The notes: a model not told the origin generated them from the sequence alone. A stretch of 64,000 nucleotides of DNA from Pseudomonas sp. sp1636 (GCF_030376615.1 NZ_JARRAB010000014.1:62001-126000), one strand, 5' to 3'. Shown: positions 27,674 to 36,908, counted from the first letter of the stretch. Program-made: numbers and translations.

Positions 27674-28005
27674 GCCAGGCGCGCCCCATTGGGCAGCGGT
27701 TTGTCGAAGCTGGCCAATACCACCTTGTCGTTCGCGTCATAGACGCCGGTGACCAGCACCTCGGAGCGGATCCCGGCGATGCGCTTGGGGGCGAAATTAC
27801 ACACGCAGAGTACCTGGCGGCCGACCAGCTCGGCGCATGGGTAGTGCTCGGTGAGTTGCGCGCTGGAGGTTTTCACCCCGAGCTCGCCGAGGTCGACCCG
27901 CAGTACGTAGGCCGGCTTGCGGGCCTTGGCGTTCGGCTCGGCGCAGAGCACTGTGCCCACACGCAATTCCACCCGTTGAAAGTCTGCCCATTCGATCTGC
28001 TGCAT
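27670..28005 (-). CDS. tRNA-binding domain protein (CsaA type)
   Basis: 111 residues, made up of a single OB-fold tRNA-binding domain. Diagnostic segments are FQRVELRVGTVLCAEPNAKARKPAYVLRVDLGELG, SSAQLTEHY and VNF-like VCNFAPKRIAGIRSEVLVTG. CsaA proteins are dimers that bind tRNA and have chaperone-like activity. An AGGGAGACG site precedes the ATG. It is the first gene of a two-gene unit with the EamA transporter; the functional link is unclear. Confidence 0.9.
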   Translation of the reverse strand: MQQIEWADFQRVELRVGTVLCAEPNAKARKPAYVLRVDLGELGVKTSSAQLTEHYPCAELVGRQVLCVCNFAPKRIAGIRSEVLVTGVYDANDKVVLASFDKPLPNGARLA

Positions 28006-28085
28006 AACGTCTCCCTATCCAGTGCCAGCAAGTCTAGGGAGAGAAGCGGGCCCTGTCTGTCGCGGGAGTCGCGGCCTTTGTCGCG

Positions 28086-28838
28086 TTACTCGTGGCGCCG
28101 GCGCAATGCGCGCGGGGTGCAGCCGAACTGGCGCAAGAGCGCCGCGCTAAAGGCACTTTGCGAACTGTAGCCGACCCGCGCGGCGATCTCGCCGACCGCC
28201 AGCCGGCTGGTGCACAGCAACTGGCGGCCCAGGTGCAGGCGCCGGCTGCGCACATAGGCCATGGGCGTCTGTCCGGTTTCGTCGAGAAAGCGCGCATGGA
28301 AGCGCGCCGCCGACAAGCCGGCCAGCCGCGCCAGGTCGCCAACCTGCAGCGGATGGGCGGCATGCCGGTCGATGTGCGCATCCAGGGCGGCCAGCGGCAG
28401 GCCTTGCCCGTCGGGCAGCGCGACGCGCTCGCAGGTCAGGCTGGCGAGCAACAGGGCGGCGCCTTGCCGGGCGATCACCGGGTCATCGATCGGGCTGGCC
28501 GCCAGCCAACTGACCAGCTGGCTTTGCGCCGGGTCGAGACTCAGGGTACCGGGGTGTTCGAGCAGGTGGCGGCTGGCATCGGCATGCATGCCCAGGTGCT
28601 GTTGCAGCCAGAGTTCCGAGGGCACGTCGAGCACCAGGCACTGGCTGCCGCTGCTGCTGCCACAGGCATGCTGCGCCGCCGTCGGCACCACGGCGAGGGT
28701 CTGGCGGATCACCTGGCTGCCCAGCCCGGCCACTTCGAAGTCCAGTTGCCCGCTCAGGCCGAAGACCAGCTGCGCATGGGCATGGCTGTGGTTGAGCAGT
28801 TCATGGCTGTAGTGACGCAAAGAGAGCAGCGAAGGCAT
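28086..28838 (-). CDS. AraC-family transcriptional regulator
   Basis: 250 residues from the ATG at 28838, supported by an AGGA site; upstream in-frame ATGs lie inside the Pho-box region. An N-terminal cupin-like sensor (HSHAHAQLVFGLSGQLDFEVAG) is followed by a C-terminal AraC double HTH (LQVGDLARLAGLSAARFHARFLDETGQTPMAYV and VGEIAARVGYSSQSAFSAALLRQFG). It is divergent from plcP and shares a 144-base intergenic region with it. A cupin-type AraC next to an EamA exporter gene (27 kb region) often regulates that exporter; this is inference. Confidence 0.85.
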   Translation of the reverse strand: MPSLLSLRHYSHELLNHSHAHAQLVFGLSGQLDFEVAGLGSQVIRQTLAVVPTAAQHACGSSSGSQCLVLDVPSELWLQQHLGMHADASRHLLEHPGTLSLDPAQSQLVSWLAASPIDDPVIARQGAALLLASLTCERVALPDGQGLPLAALDAHIDRHAAHPLQVGDLARLAGLSAARFHARFLDETGQTPMAYVRSRRLHLGRQLLCTSRLAVGEIAARVGYSSQSAFSAALLRQFGCTPRALRRRHE

Positions 28839-28900
28839 GGCCGGTTCCTCGTGACAGGCCGCCAGTTTAGCAGGCCGTTGCGCAGGGCCGTGACGGCTTG

Positions 28901-28940
28901 CTGTCATCGAACTGCCATGGCCTCGTCACAGTCGTTTCAC
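28901..28940 (+). promoter_or_regulatory. Tandem PhoB boxes upstream of plcP-agt
   Basis: Four half-sites recur at exactly 11-base intervals: CTGTCAT (28901), CTGCCAT (28912), TCGTCAC (28923) and GTTTCAC (28934). The first two form CTGTCAT-N4-CTGCCAT, one mismatch from the classical Pho box; the latter two are weaker but in phase. They lie 43-82 bases before the plcP ATG. A -10-like CAAAAT lies at 28960-28965. PhoB activation under phosphate starvation is the straightforward reading. Confidence 0.7.
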
Positions 28941-28982
28941 CGCCGCTGGGCAAACTGCTCAAAATTCAGCCGGAAGCCGCCC

Positions 28983-29807
28983 ATGACCAGCGCCCAGCTC
29001 GTCACACCGAGTCGCAAGCAACGAGTCCGCACCCTGTGGATTTCCGATGTCCACCTGGGCACCCGCGATTGCCAGGCCGAACACCTGGCGGCATTCCTCA
29101 AACGCTATCAAACCGAGCGGATTTACCTGGTCGGCGACATCATCGACGGCTGGAAGCTGCGCGGCGGCATCTACTGGCCGCAGGCGCATAGCAACGTGAT
29201 CCGCCGCCTGCTGACCATGAGCAAGCGCGGCACCGAGGTGGTTTACATCACCGGCAACCACGACGAGTTCCTGCGCCGTTATTCGGCGCTGCTGCTGGGC
29301 AATATCCAGTTGGTCGACGAGGCCGAGCACATCACCGCCGACGGCCGCCGGTTGCTGGTGATCCACGGCGACCAGTTCGATGTGATCACCCGCTACCACC
29401 GCTGGCTGGCCTTTCTCGGCGACTCGGCCTACGAATTGACCCTGACCCTCAACCGCTGGCTCAATCATTGGCGCAGTCGCTACGGCTACGGTTACTGGTC
29501 GCTGTCGGCCTACCTCAAGCACAAGGTCAAGGGGGCGGTGAACTTTATCAGCGACTTCGAGCAGGCGATCGTCCACGAATGCCTCAAGCGTGGCTTCAAT
29601 GGCGTGGTCTGCGGGCATATCCACCACGCCGAGATCCGCCCGATGGGCGAGGTGGAATACATGAACTGCGGCGACTGGGTCGAGTCCTGCACGGCCTTGA
29701 TCGAACACCTGGACGGGCGCATCGAGCTGTATCGGCTGGCCGACGACCAGGCTCGGCAGGCGCAGTTGCAGGTCGAGCCGCTGGCCGCAGTCGAGCCGCC
29801 GGCATGA
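28983..29807 (+). CDS. plcP: PlcP-type metallophosphoesterase (phosphate-stress phospholipase C)
   Basis: 274 residues. It has the LpxH-like metallophosphatase motifs WISDVHLG, GDIIDGW, GNHDEF, HGDQFD and GHIHHAE, all in order. PlcP enzymes, first described in Sinorhizobium, remove the head group of phospholipids to give diacylglycerol during phosphate starvation. The assignment over LpxH rests on the coupled glycosyltransferase at 29804, the Pho boxes at 28901-28940 and the proximity of cyaB, as recalled for P. aeruginosa PA3217-PA3219. The ATG at 28983 follows GGAAGCC. Without that context UDP-diacylglucosamine hydrolase would be the default call. Confidence 0.78.
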   Translation: MTSAQLVTPSRKQRVRTLWISDVHLGTRDCQAEHLAAFLKRYQTERIYLVGDIIDGWKLRGGIYWPQAHSNVIRRLLTMSKRGTEVVYITGNHDEFLRRYSALLLGNIQLVDEAEHITADGRRLLVIHGDQFDVITRYHRWLAFLGDSAYELTLTLNRWLNHWRSRYGYGYWSLSAYLKHKVKGAVNFISDFEQAIVHECLKRGFNGVVCGHIHHAEIRPMGEVEYMNCGDWVESCTALIEHLDGRIELYRLADDQARQAQLQVEPLAAVEPPA

Positions 29808-30841
29808 GGCTACTGATCGTCTCGGATGCCTGGTTGCCGCAGGTCAACGGTGTGGTTACCAGCTTGCAGGCTCTGGTCGGCGAACTGCGCGGCCTGGGCC
29901 ATCAGGTCAAGCTGCTGTCGCCGCCGGATTTTCGCCGTTTGCCGTGCCCGAGCTACCCGGAGATTCCGCTGGCGTGGAACCTCTGGCGGGTCGGCCCGGC
30001 AATCCGCGAATTTCGGCCCGACTGCGTCCATCTGGCCACCGAAGGGCCGCTCGGTTGGGCCGCCAGGCGTTGGCTGAACAAGCGTGGCTTGGCGTTTTCC
30101 AGCGCCATCCATACGCGCTTTCCCGAGTACGTCCATGGCCGCTGGCCGTGGCTGCCACTGCGTTGGGGCTATGCCTACCTGCGCATTTTCCACCGCCCGA
30201 GCCAGGCCGTGCTGGTGACCACCGAGCGTCTGCGCGCGGAGTTTGCCGGTTGGGGTCTGCAGCGCCTGGCGCTCTGGCGCAAGGGGGTCGATACGCGCTT
30301 GTTTCAGCCGCAGATGCCGCTGTTAGCGGCGGCCAAACCGGTGTTCCTGTGTGTCGGGCGGATCGCCGCGGAAAAGAACCTGGAGGCTTTTCTCGCCCTC
30401 GACCTGCCCGGCGAGAAGTGGGTGGTCGGCGACGGTCCGTTGCGTGAAGCCTTGCAGGCGCGTTATCCGCAGGCGAGGTTTCTCGGCTATCGGCATGGCG
30501 AAGAACTGGCCGAGGCCTACCGCCAGGCCAGCGTGCTGGTGTTTCCCTCGCGTACCGATACCTATGGTCTGGTGATGCTCGAGGCACTGGCCTGCGGTAC
30601 GCCGGTAGCGGCCTTCCCGGTGCCCGGGCCGCTGGATGTGCTGGAGGCGGGCGTCAGCGGGGCGCTGGCCGAAGATTTGCGCGAGGCCTGCCTGGCGGCT
30701 CTGGCGCTCGATAGGGCGCGCTGCGCGGCGTTGGCGGCGCAGCAATCCTGGCGGGTCTCGGCGCTGGAGTTTCTGGCCCGCCAGTCGTTGCTCGACGGCG
30801 AGCCGTGCCTGGGCCTGGGGCCGCTCGCGGAGAGTTCATAG
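29804..30841 (+). CDS. agt: Glycosyltransferase family 4, probable diacylglycerol glycosyltransferase
   Basis: 345 residues. GT-B fold: N-terminal start MRLLIVSDAWLPQVNGVVTSL, then C-terminal GRIAAEKNLEAFL and SRTDTYGLVMLEALACGTPV (the nucleotide-sugar binding region). The ATG overlaps the plcP stop by four bases. In the PlcP-Agt pathway the enzyme glycosylates the diacylglycerol produced by PlcP, so phosphate-free glycolipids replace phospholipids in the membrane. The sugar donor cannot be read from the sequence. It is convergent with cyaB. Confidence 0.78.
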   Translation: MRLLIVSDAWLPQVNGVVTSLQALVGELRGLGHQVKLLSPPDFRRLPCPSYPEIPLAWNLWRVGPAIREFRPDCVHLATEGPLGWAARRWLNKRGLAFSSAIHTRFPEYVHGRWPWLPLRWGYAYLRIFHRPSQAVLVTTERLRAEFAGWGLQRLALWRKGVDTRLFQPQMPLLAAAKPVFLCVGRIAAEKNLEAFLALDLPGEKWVVGDGPLREALQARYPQARFLGYRHGEELAEAYRQASVLVFPSRTDTYGLVMLEALACGTPVAAFPVPGPLDVLEAGVSGALAEDLREACLAALALDRARCAALAAQQSWRVSALEFLARQSLLDGEPCLGLGPLAESS

Positions 30842-30973
30842 GCTGAGTTAGGCGCGCGGGCGCGGTGCGTCGCGGGTGTCGCGAGAGGCGCCGCACTGAG
30901 CGGTATGTCGACTGCGCGAGCGGTGTTTGGCGCCGCTAGCCCAGCCTACCCGACGAGCGCCAGCCCGGCGGCG

Positions 30974-32362
30974 TTACATGATCACCTTGTCGCGCAACTT
31001 CTCGGCCGCCTGTTGCAGCGCCTGGATCACCCGTTGCTTGTCGAAGTTCTGGATGCCGTTGGTGTCCAGGTACATGGAGAAGCCGGGCAACTCATGCTCG
31101 ACATAGCTGGAGGTGGCGCCCAGGTCGCGGCGGAAATCCACCACCTGGTAGATCTGTACCGGGCGGGTGAAGCCCTTGACGCTGATCTGGCCCTTGTCGC
31201 GACACATGATGAGGTCTTTGACCAACGAGTAGGTTTCGTGGGAGATCAGGATCTCGCCGGCTTCGGCGGCGCTTTCCAGGCGGCTGGCGAGGTTTACGTC
31301 GCGGCCGATGATGGTGTAGTCCATGCGCGTGTCGGCGCCGAAGTTGCCGACCGTGCAGTAGCCGGTGTTCAGGCCCATGCGGATTTCCAACGGCTTGGTG
31401 ATGCCCTGGGCGCGCCACTGCTGGCGCAGTACTTTCATGTGTTTGCGCATGGCCACGGCCATCGATACCGCGGCCATGGCGTCTTGCTTGGCGCCTTTGC
31501 TGGCCGGATCGCCGAAGAACACCATGACGCTGTCGCCGATGAACTTGTCGATGGTGCCGCCGTATTTCAGGCAGATTTTCGACATCTCGTTGAGGTAGCT
31601 GTTGAGCAGGTCGGTCAGGGCCTCGGCTTCCAGCTCCTCGGACAGCTCGGTAAAGCCCTTGATGTCGGAGAAGAACACCGTGAGTTTCTTGCGCTGGGTC
31701 TCCAGGCGCACGCTCTTCTTGCCGGTGAAGATCGACTCCCACACCTGTGGCGACAGGTATTTGGCCAGATTGCGGGCCAGGCGTGCGGCTTTTTCCTGTT
31801 CGCGTTTGATGTCGCTGCGCACCTGATCCAGGTGTAAGCCTTGCTGGTGCACGAAATAAGCGCTGATGCAGATATACAAGGTGCTGAAGGCGATGCTCAC
31901 CAGGGCGACCAGGGCCGGGGTGTTGGGGATGAATTTCAGCTCGATCAGCGCCGCGTTGAGCAAGGTGCTGCTGACTGCGATCAGCAGGGCCACGCTCAGG
32001 TAGCGCAGGCCGCCGGCCACCATCGAGCTGTAGGCCAGGATCAGCAGGCACATCAGGCTGGGCACCACCGAGAAACCGAGCAGCGCGAGCGCTGCGCCGC
32101 AGTGCAGGGCGTCGATGAACAGCAGGGCCAGGGCGGCGGTTTGCGGGTGGTCACGCTTGAAGCGTTGGCCAAGGTGGTGGGCCAGATGCGGATAGAGCAG
32201 GGCATAGGGCACCATCCACAGAATGTCGTAGGCGAAATGCTGGGTATAGGTGCCGGCCGCGATGCTCGCGGCCACGGCGATATAGGCCAGTATGCGTGAG
32301 TAATACTCGCGCAGTGGTGGCGCCGGTAATGCGGGGAGTCGGTTCTGGGTGGTGACATTCAT
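30974..32362 (-). CDS. cyaB: Adenylate cyclase CyaB (class III, MASE2)
   Basis: 462 residues from the ATG at 32362, equal to the recalled size of P. aeruginosa CyaB. Residues about 22-172 form the membrane-embedded MASE2 sensor domain with six hydrophobic segments; a linker follows, then the class III cyclase domain (about 225-410). Metal-binding aspartates are Asp233 (FSDIKGF) and Asp277 (FIGDSVM); Lys273 and the TRMDYTIIGRDVN region fit ATP specificity. It makes cAMP for the Vfr regulon in response to envelope signals. No promoter was identified in 32363-32554. Confidence 0.93.
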   Translation of the reverse strand: MNVTTQNRLPALPAPPLREYYSRILAYIAVAASIAAGTYTQHFAYDILWMVPYALLYPHLAHHLGQRFKRDHPQTAALALLFIDALHCGAALALLGFSVVPSLMCLLILAYSSMVAGGLRYLSVALLIAVSSTLLNAALIELKFIPNTPALVALVSIAFSTLYICISAYFVHQQGLHLDQVRSDIKREQEKAARLARNLAKYLSPQVWESIFTGKKSVRLETQRKKLTVFFSDIKGFTELSEELEAEALTDLLNSYLNEMSKICLKYGGTIDKFIGDSVMVFFGDPASKGAKQDAMAAVSMAVAMRKHMKVLRQQWRAQGITKPLEIRMGLNTGYCTVGNFGADTRMDYTIIGRDVNLASRLESAAEAGEILISHETYSLVKDLIMCRDKGQISVKGFTRPVQIYQVVDFRRDLGATSSYVEHELPGFSMYLDTNGIQNFDKQRVIQALQQAAEKLRDKVIM

Positions 32363-32554
32363 GCTGTGGAAAGGATCCCTGCTGATTATCCAACGTCTCT
32401 GCTGGACGTCTAAGTAGCGCTGCAAGCGCCGAACCAGGATTGCGACAGAGCACGGATCATAACCAAGCAGCATGGGGCGAGCCAAGCATCGCGGCCAAAC
32501 GGGATAAATATGCCGGCTTGTGGCCGACCTCGGCGCACCTTGAGCGCTGTCGGC

Positions 32555-32872
32555 TCAGAATTTGATGCGTGCGCTAACAGCATCCTTGAGCATTACCCAG
32601 TCGCCCATGAAGCTGTACAACGGGTATTGAAAGGTCGCCGGGCGGTTCTTCTCGAAAATGAAGTGGCCGACCCAGGCGAAACCATAACCGGCGAATGGCA
32701 TGGCCAGCAGCCACAGCCACTGTTGTGTGATCAGGACGTGGGCTAGGATGGCCAGCACCAGCAGGCTGCCGACATAGTGAAGGCGGCGGCAGATGGGGTT
32801 GCTGTGTTCTTGCAGGTAATAGGGGTAGAACTCGGCGAAGCTGGTGTAACGAGCGCCGGTTTGCGTAGCCAT
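32555..32872 (-). CDS. Mpo1-like membrane protein (DUF962)
   Basis: 105 residues from the ATG at 32872, chosen because AGGAGG precedes it. The pattern SFAEFYPYYLQEHSNPICRRLHYVGS, then AWVGHFIFEKNRPATFQYPLYSFMGDWVM, is the DUF962/Mpo1 signature with its conserved His residues and two membrane segments. In yeast, Mpo1 is a dioxygenase acting on 2-hydroxy fatty acids; bacterial members are poorly studied. Stands alone between cyaB and trkH. Confidence 0.87.
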   Translation of the reverse strand: MATQTGARYTSFAEFYPYYLQEHSNPICRRLHYVGSLLVLAILAHVLITQQWLWLLAMPFAGYGFAWVGHFIFEKNRPATFQYPLYSFMGDWVMLKDAVSARIKF

Positions 32873-33065
32873 GGCGTGCCTCCTGGTATTGCTCTGGCCG
32901 TACCGAGGGTTCAGCGGCTGCGGGATTTTTCGCCGTCTAACGGCGGTCCTGTTGGGCCAGTGACATTCCGTGGCGGGTTCGACATCACCCGGGTGAGTAT
33001 CGTACCCGGTTGTAGGCGGCATAGGGCACAGAAGATCCATCGCCTGACTGCCGTCGGCACTGCGC

Positions 33066-34520
33066 TCAGTGTCTCCAGAATGCGGGCATCAACAGCACCA
33101 GCACGGTAAGGATTTCCAGGCGGCCGAGCAGCATGCCGGCGGTCAACAGCCACTTGGCCGTGTCCGGTAGGCTCGAGAAGTTGCCGGCCGGACCAATGGT
33201 CGGGCCCATCCCCGGGCCGACCCCGGACACGGTACTGGCCGCGCCGCTGAGCGCGGTGATCCAGTCCAGGCCGCAGAGCGTCAGGGCCAGCGCCAGCGCG
33301 GCGATGGTGATGGTGAAGAAAAACGAAAAGGTCAGGATCGAACGGACGATGTCTTCGTCCAGACGGTGCTGATTGTATTGCTGCTTGATCACCGCGCGCG
33401 GATGCACCAATTGCAGCAGGTTGGCCTTGAGCAGGATATAGGCGACCTGGAAGCGGAAGATCTTCAGGCCGCCGGCGGTCGAGCCGGAGCAGCCGCCGAT
33501 AAAGCCCAGGTAGAAGAACAGCATGCCGGCGAAGCCGCCCCACAGGGTGTAGTCGCCCAGGGCAAAGCCGGTGGTGGTCATGATCGAGGTGGTGTTCACC
33601 GCCACGTGGCGCACCGCCTCCAGCCAGTGCAGTTCGGTGGTCAGGCTGTACCAGGTACCGAGCGCCAGCCAGGTACTCAGCAAGATGGCGAGGAAACCGC
33701 GAACCTGCTGATCGCGCAATAGCGCCTGGAAGTTGCCCCGCAGCATCGAAACATAGAGGACGAACGGCAGGCTGCCGAGAATCATCACCAGTACCGAAAC
33801 CCAGTGCACCGCAGGCTGCGACCACTTGCCGATAGAGCTGTCCGAGGTGGAGAAGCCGCCGGTGGCAATCGCCGACATGGTGTGGTTGATCGCGTCGAAC
33901 ACGCCCATGCCCGCGGCCCAGAACGCCAGGAAACTCAGCAGGCTGATGCCCACGTAGGCGGCGATCATGTATTTGGCGACCATGTGCGAGCGCGGCATGA
34001 CCTTGTCCGAACGATCCGAGGATTCGGTCTGGAACAGGCGCATGCCACCGATGCGCAGCATCGGCAAAATCGCCACGGCCATGGCGATGAAACCGATGCC
34101 GCCGAGCCAGTGCAGCAGCGAGCGCCAGATCAGAATACCCGGCGACATGCTGTCCAGGCCGCTGAGCACGGTGGCGCCGGTGGCGGTGATGCCGGACATG
34201 CTCTCGAAGATGGCGTCGGCGAGGCTCATGTGTTGCGCCAGCATGAAGGGTAGCGCGGCGAAGATGCACACCAGCAGCCAGCTCGACACCGTCAGCATGT
34301 ACATGTCGCGCGGCCGCAGTTCGACGCCTTGCGGGTGGCCATGCGCGACCATGGCCAGCCCGGCGACGAAGGTGATCAGGCTCGACCAAAGATAGGCATT
34401 GAGTTCATGGGCGCGCTCAAAGATCACCAGGGTAAACATCGGCACCACCATGCTCACCGCCAGGGTGATCAGGAAAATACCGTTGATGAAGGCGATGATG
34501 CGTAGGGTCGGCAAGGCCAT
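33066..34520 (-). CDS. trkH: Trk potassium uptake protein TrkH, copy 1
   Basis: 484 residues with the four-repeat membrane-pore-membrane plan of TrkH. Selectivity-filter segments include SGITATGATVLSG, TGGFSTSD, TTTGFALGDYT and SGVGPGMG. The GGCSGSTAGGLKIFRFQ loop lies in the third/fourth repeat, and the C-terminus ends AFWRH. It forms a dimeric K+ channel with TrkA/NAD in the inner membrane. It is the downstream member of a tandem pair on the minus strand and visibly collinear with copy 2. Confidence 0.93.
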   Translation of the reverse strand: MALPTLRIIAFINGIFLITLAVSMVVPMFTLVIFERAHELNAYLWSSLITFVAGLAMVAHGHPQGVELRPRDMYMLTVSSWLLVCIFAALPFMLAQHMSLADAIFESMSGITATGATVLSGLDSMSPGILIWRSLLHWLGGIGFIAMAVAILPMLRIGGMRLFQTESSDRSDKVMPRSHMVAKYMIAAYVGISLLSFLAFWAAGMGVFDAINHTMSAIATGGFSTSDSSIGKWSQPAVHWVSVLVMILGSLPFVLYVSMLRGNFQALLRDQQVRGFLAILLSTWLALGTWYSLTTELHWLEAVRHVAVNTTSIMTTTGFALGDYTLWGGFAGMLFFYLGFIGGCSGSTAGGLKIFRFQVAYILLKANLLQLVHPRAVIKQQYNQHRLDEDIVRSILTFSFFFTITIAALALALTLCGLDWITALSGAASTVSGVGPGMGPTIGPAGNFSSLPDTAKWLLTAGMLLGRLEILTVLVLLMPAFWRH

Positions 34521-34601
34521 CTAGTGGGTTTCCAGGCGAATAATGTCGTCAATCAAGGTGATGGAGCTGCCGGTAGGCGCCGCGGGCAACCTGGTCGGGG
34601 T

Positions 34602-36053
34602 TTAGTGTCTCCAGAAGGCGCGGGTGACCAGAACCAATACGGTGAGAATCTCCAGGCGACCCAGCAGCATGCCGAGGGTCAGCAGCCATTTGGCCGCATC
34701 CGGCAAGCTGGCGAAGTTACCGGCCGGCCCGATGATCGGGCCAAGCCCCGGGCCGACATTACAGACTGCGGTGGCTGCCGCCGTCAGTGCGGTAGTCCAG
34801 TCCAGCCCAATCAGTGCCAGCCCCAGGGCGATCAGGCCGATGGTGATGGTGAAGAAGAAAGAGAAGGTAAGGATCGAACGGACGATCTCCTCATCGAGGT
34901 TATGCCCGTTGTAGCGCTGCTTGATCACCGCGCGCGGATGAACCAGTTGGTTGAGACCGCTGCGTAGCAGGGTATAGGCCACCTGAAAGCGGAAGATTTT
35001 CAGGCCGCCCGAGGTCGAGCCCGAGCAACCGCCGACGAAGGTCAGATAGAAGAACACCATCACGGCGAAATCGCCCCAGAGGCTGTAATCGCCGAGAGCA
35101 TAGCCGGTAGTGGTGACCACCGAAACCACGTTGAGGGTGACGATGCGCAAGGCATCCAGATACGCGTAGTCGGAGTGCGTCCACAGCCACAGGCTGAACA
35201 GCAGGCAGGTGCAGACCAGCATCGAGACAAAGCCGCGCACTTGCTGATCCTTGACCAAGGCCCGGCGGTTGCCGCGGATGGTGGCGACGAAGAGGGTGAA
35301 GGGCAGGCCGCCCAAGAGCATCAAGACGACCGCCACCCAGTGTGCCGCCGGGCCGAAATGCCCGATGGAGGCGTCGTAGGTGGAGTAACCGCCAGTGGAG
35401 ATCGAGGTCATCGCATGGTTGATGGCATCGAACCAGCTCATCCCGGCGAGCCAGTAAGCCAGGATGCCGGCCAGGGTCAGGGTGACGAAGATGGCGATGA
35501 TGTACTTGGCCGCCATATGCGAGCGCGGCATGACCTTCTCGCCCCAGTCCGACGATTCGCTCTGGAACAGGCGCATGCCGCCGACGCGCAGCAGCGGCAA
35601 AATCGCCACCGCCATGCCGATAAAGCCGATACCGCCCAGCCACTGCAGCAGCGAACGCCAGATCAACAGCCCTGGCGAGGCGCTGTCGAGACCGGTCAGA
35701 ACGGTGGAGCCAGTGGTGGTGATGCCCGACATGGTTTCGAAGAAGGCATCGGTATAGCTGATGTGCTGAATCAGCATCATCGGCAGGGCGGCGAAGATGC
35801 ACACCACCAGCCAGCTGATGGTGGTCAGCATGTACATGTCGCGTGGACGCAACTGAGCGTTGACAGTGCGCCCGGAGAGCACCAGGGCGAGGCCGCTGGC
35901 GAGGGTGATCAGGCTCGACCAGAGAAAGGCATTGAGATCATCGGTGCGTTCGAAGACCAGTAGCGTCAGCATGGGGATGGTCATGCTGACGGCCAGGGTA
36001 ATCAGAAAGATGCCGAGGATGAAAGCGATGATGCGCAGCGTCGGCAAGGCCAT
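34602..36053 (-). CDS. trkH: Trk potassium uptake protein TrkH, copy 2
   Basis: 483 residues. It shares the N-terminus MALPTLRIIAFI, the RPRDMYMLT segment, the filter loops (SGITTTGSTVLTG, TGGYSTYDAS, TTTGYALGDYS, CNVGPGLGP) and the C-terminus EILTVLVL...AFWRH with the copy at 33066. Differences concentrate in loops. The 81-base gap between the two holds no obvious promoter, so copy 2 may be the first gene of a two-gene unit. Two TrkH proteins sharing TrkA could differ in affinity or ion response; that is inference. Confidence 0.93.
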   Translation of the reverse strand: MALPTLRIIAFILGIFLITLAVSMTIPMLTLLVFERTDDLNAFLWSSLITLASGLALVLSGRTVNAQLRPRDMYMLTTISWLVVCIFAALPMMLIQHISYTDAFFETMSGITTTGSTVLTGLDSASPGLLIWRSLLQWLGGIGFIGMAVAILPLLRVGGMRLFQSESSDWGEKVMPRSHMAAKYIIAIFVTLTLAGILAYWLAGMSWFDAINHAMTSISTGGYSTYDASIGHFGPAAHWVAVVLMLLGGLPFTLFVATIRGNRRALVKDQQVRGFVSMLVCTCLLFSLWLWTHSDYAYLDALRIVTLNVVSVVTTTGYALGDYSLWGDFAVMVFFYLTFVGGCSGSTSGGLKIFRFQVAYTLLRSGLNQLVHPRAVIKQRYNGHNLDEEIVRSILTFSFFFTITIGLIALGLALIGLDWTTALTAAATAVCNVGPGLGPIIGPAGNFASLPDAAKWLLTLGMLLGRLEILTVLVLVTRAFWRH

Positions 36054-36309
36054 GAAATGGGGCTCGGATTGAGTGCGGCAAAGGGCGCCATTCTACTCGC
36101 GCCGCAGGGGCTGTAAACCAGCCCGCGCATGCGCCGGGAAACCGCGGCATGGGCTTAGGCGGCGTCGCCATCAGCCATCGCAGCGCGCGTGGACGCTCGG
36201 CGAATCGGCTTTCATCGCGGCCATTGATCCGGAGCTTTACAAGCGCCTGGCTCTGCATAAAATAGCCGCCAGGTGCCGGCCCTTGCCGGTTTCTGAGCCC
36301 TCTTAAATC

Positions 36310-36681
36310 ATGTCGAACGCTAATTCTTGCCTTACGTGCGGTGCCTGCTGCGCGCATTTTCGTGTGTCTTTCTTCTGGGGTGAGTGCCAATCGGCCGGCG
36401 GCACGGTGCCGGATGACCAGGTGGTGCTGATCACGCCGCATCGGGTCGCCATGCGCGGCACCGAGCACAAGCCCGCCCGCTGTGTCGCCCTGCTCGGTGA
36501 AGTGGGGCAGGGTGTGCGCTGCACGCTTTACGAACAACGCTCCAGTACGTGCCGTGGATTCGAGGCGTCCTGGGCCAATGGCGAGCCTGAACCGCGCTGT
36601 GACGATGCCCGGCGCGCCCATGGCCTGCCGCCATTGACGCCGCCTGTGCGGCCGAGTGTGGCACCCGAACGGGTTGCCTAG
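36310..36681 (+). CDS. YkgJ family cysteine-cluster protein
   Basis: 123 residues. The N-terminal cluster CLTCGACC (Cys7, Cys10, Cys13, Cys14) is followed by further Cys in RCVAL, VRCTLYEQR, STCRGF and PRCDDA, the pattern of the YkgJ/zinc- or iron-chelating family. Function unknown. It is divergent from the trkH pair. An upstream 256-base gap holds no other gene. Confidence 0.85.
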   Translation: MSNANSCLTCGACCAHFRVSFFWGECQSAGGTVPDDQVVLITPHRVAMRGTEHKPARCVALLGEVGQGVRCTLYEQRSSTCRGFEASWANGEPEPRCDDARRAHGLPPLTPPVRPSVAPERVA

Positions 36682-36840
36682 TGGTGGCGGTCAGGTCGTT
36701 GAATACGGGCTCCGTGGACTTTGCGGCTATTACTCCGCGGTGACTGATTTAGGCTATGTCTTAGTTATGTGTTGCAAGCACTTTGCATGGGGCGTTGATG
36801 CTGAAGGCTTTGCGCTGTTCACCCTGGCAGCACGCGTCTT

Positions 36841-36908
36841 GTAGCCCGGATGCAATCCGGGGAAGGTTTGTGCGGCTGCCAGCGCTTCCCGGATTGCATC
36901 CGGGCTAC
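36841..36908. repeat. REP-like inverted repeat
   Basis: GTAGCCCGGATGCAATCCGGG (36841-36861) is perfectly inverted as 36888-36908, apart from the 26-base loop. This TAGCCCGGATGCAATCCGGG unit is a familiar extragenic palindrome in proteobacterial genomes. It occupies the centre of the 439-base gap between the YkgJ and nitroreductase genes; nothing else convincing is seen in the rest of that gap. Confidence 0.75.

Noticed and set aside
26780..27742. Plus-strand frame opposite the EamA and tRNA-binding genes
   Set aside because: Gln/Gly/Glu-rich composition typical of antisense frames; the minus-strand genes are recognisable families.
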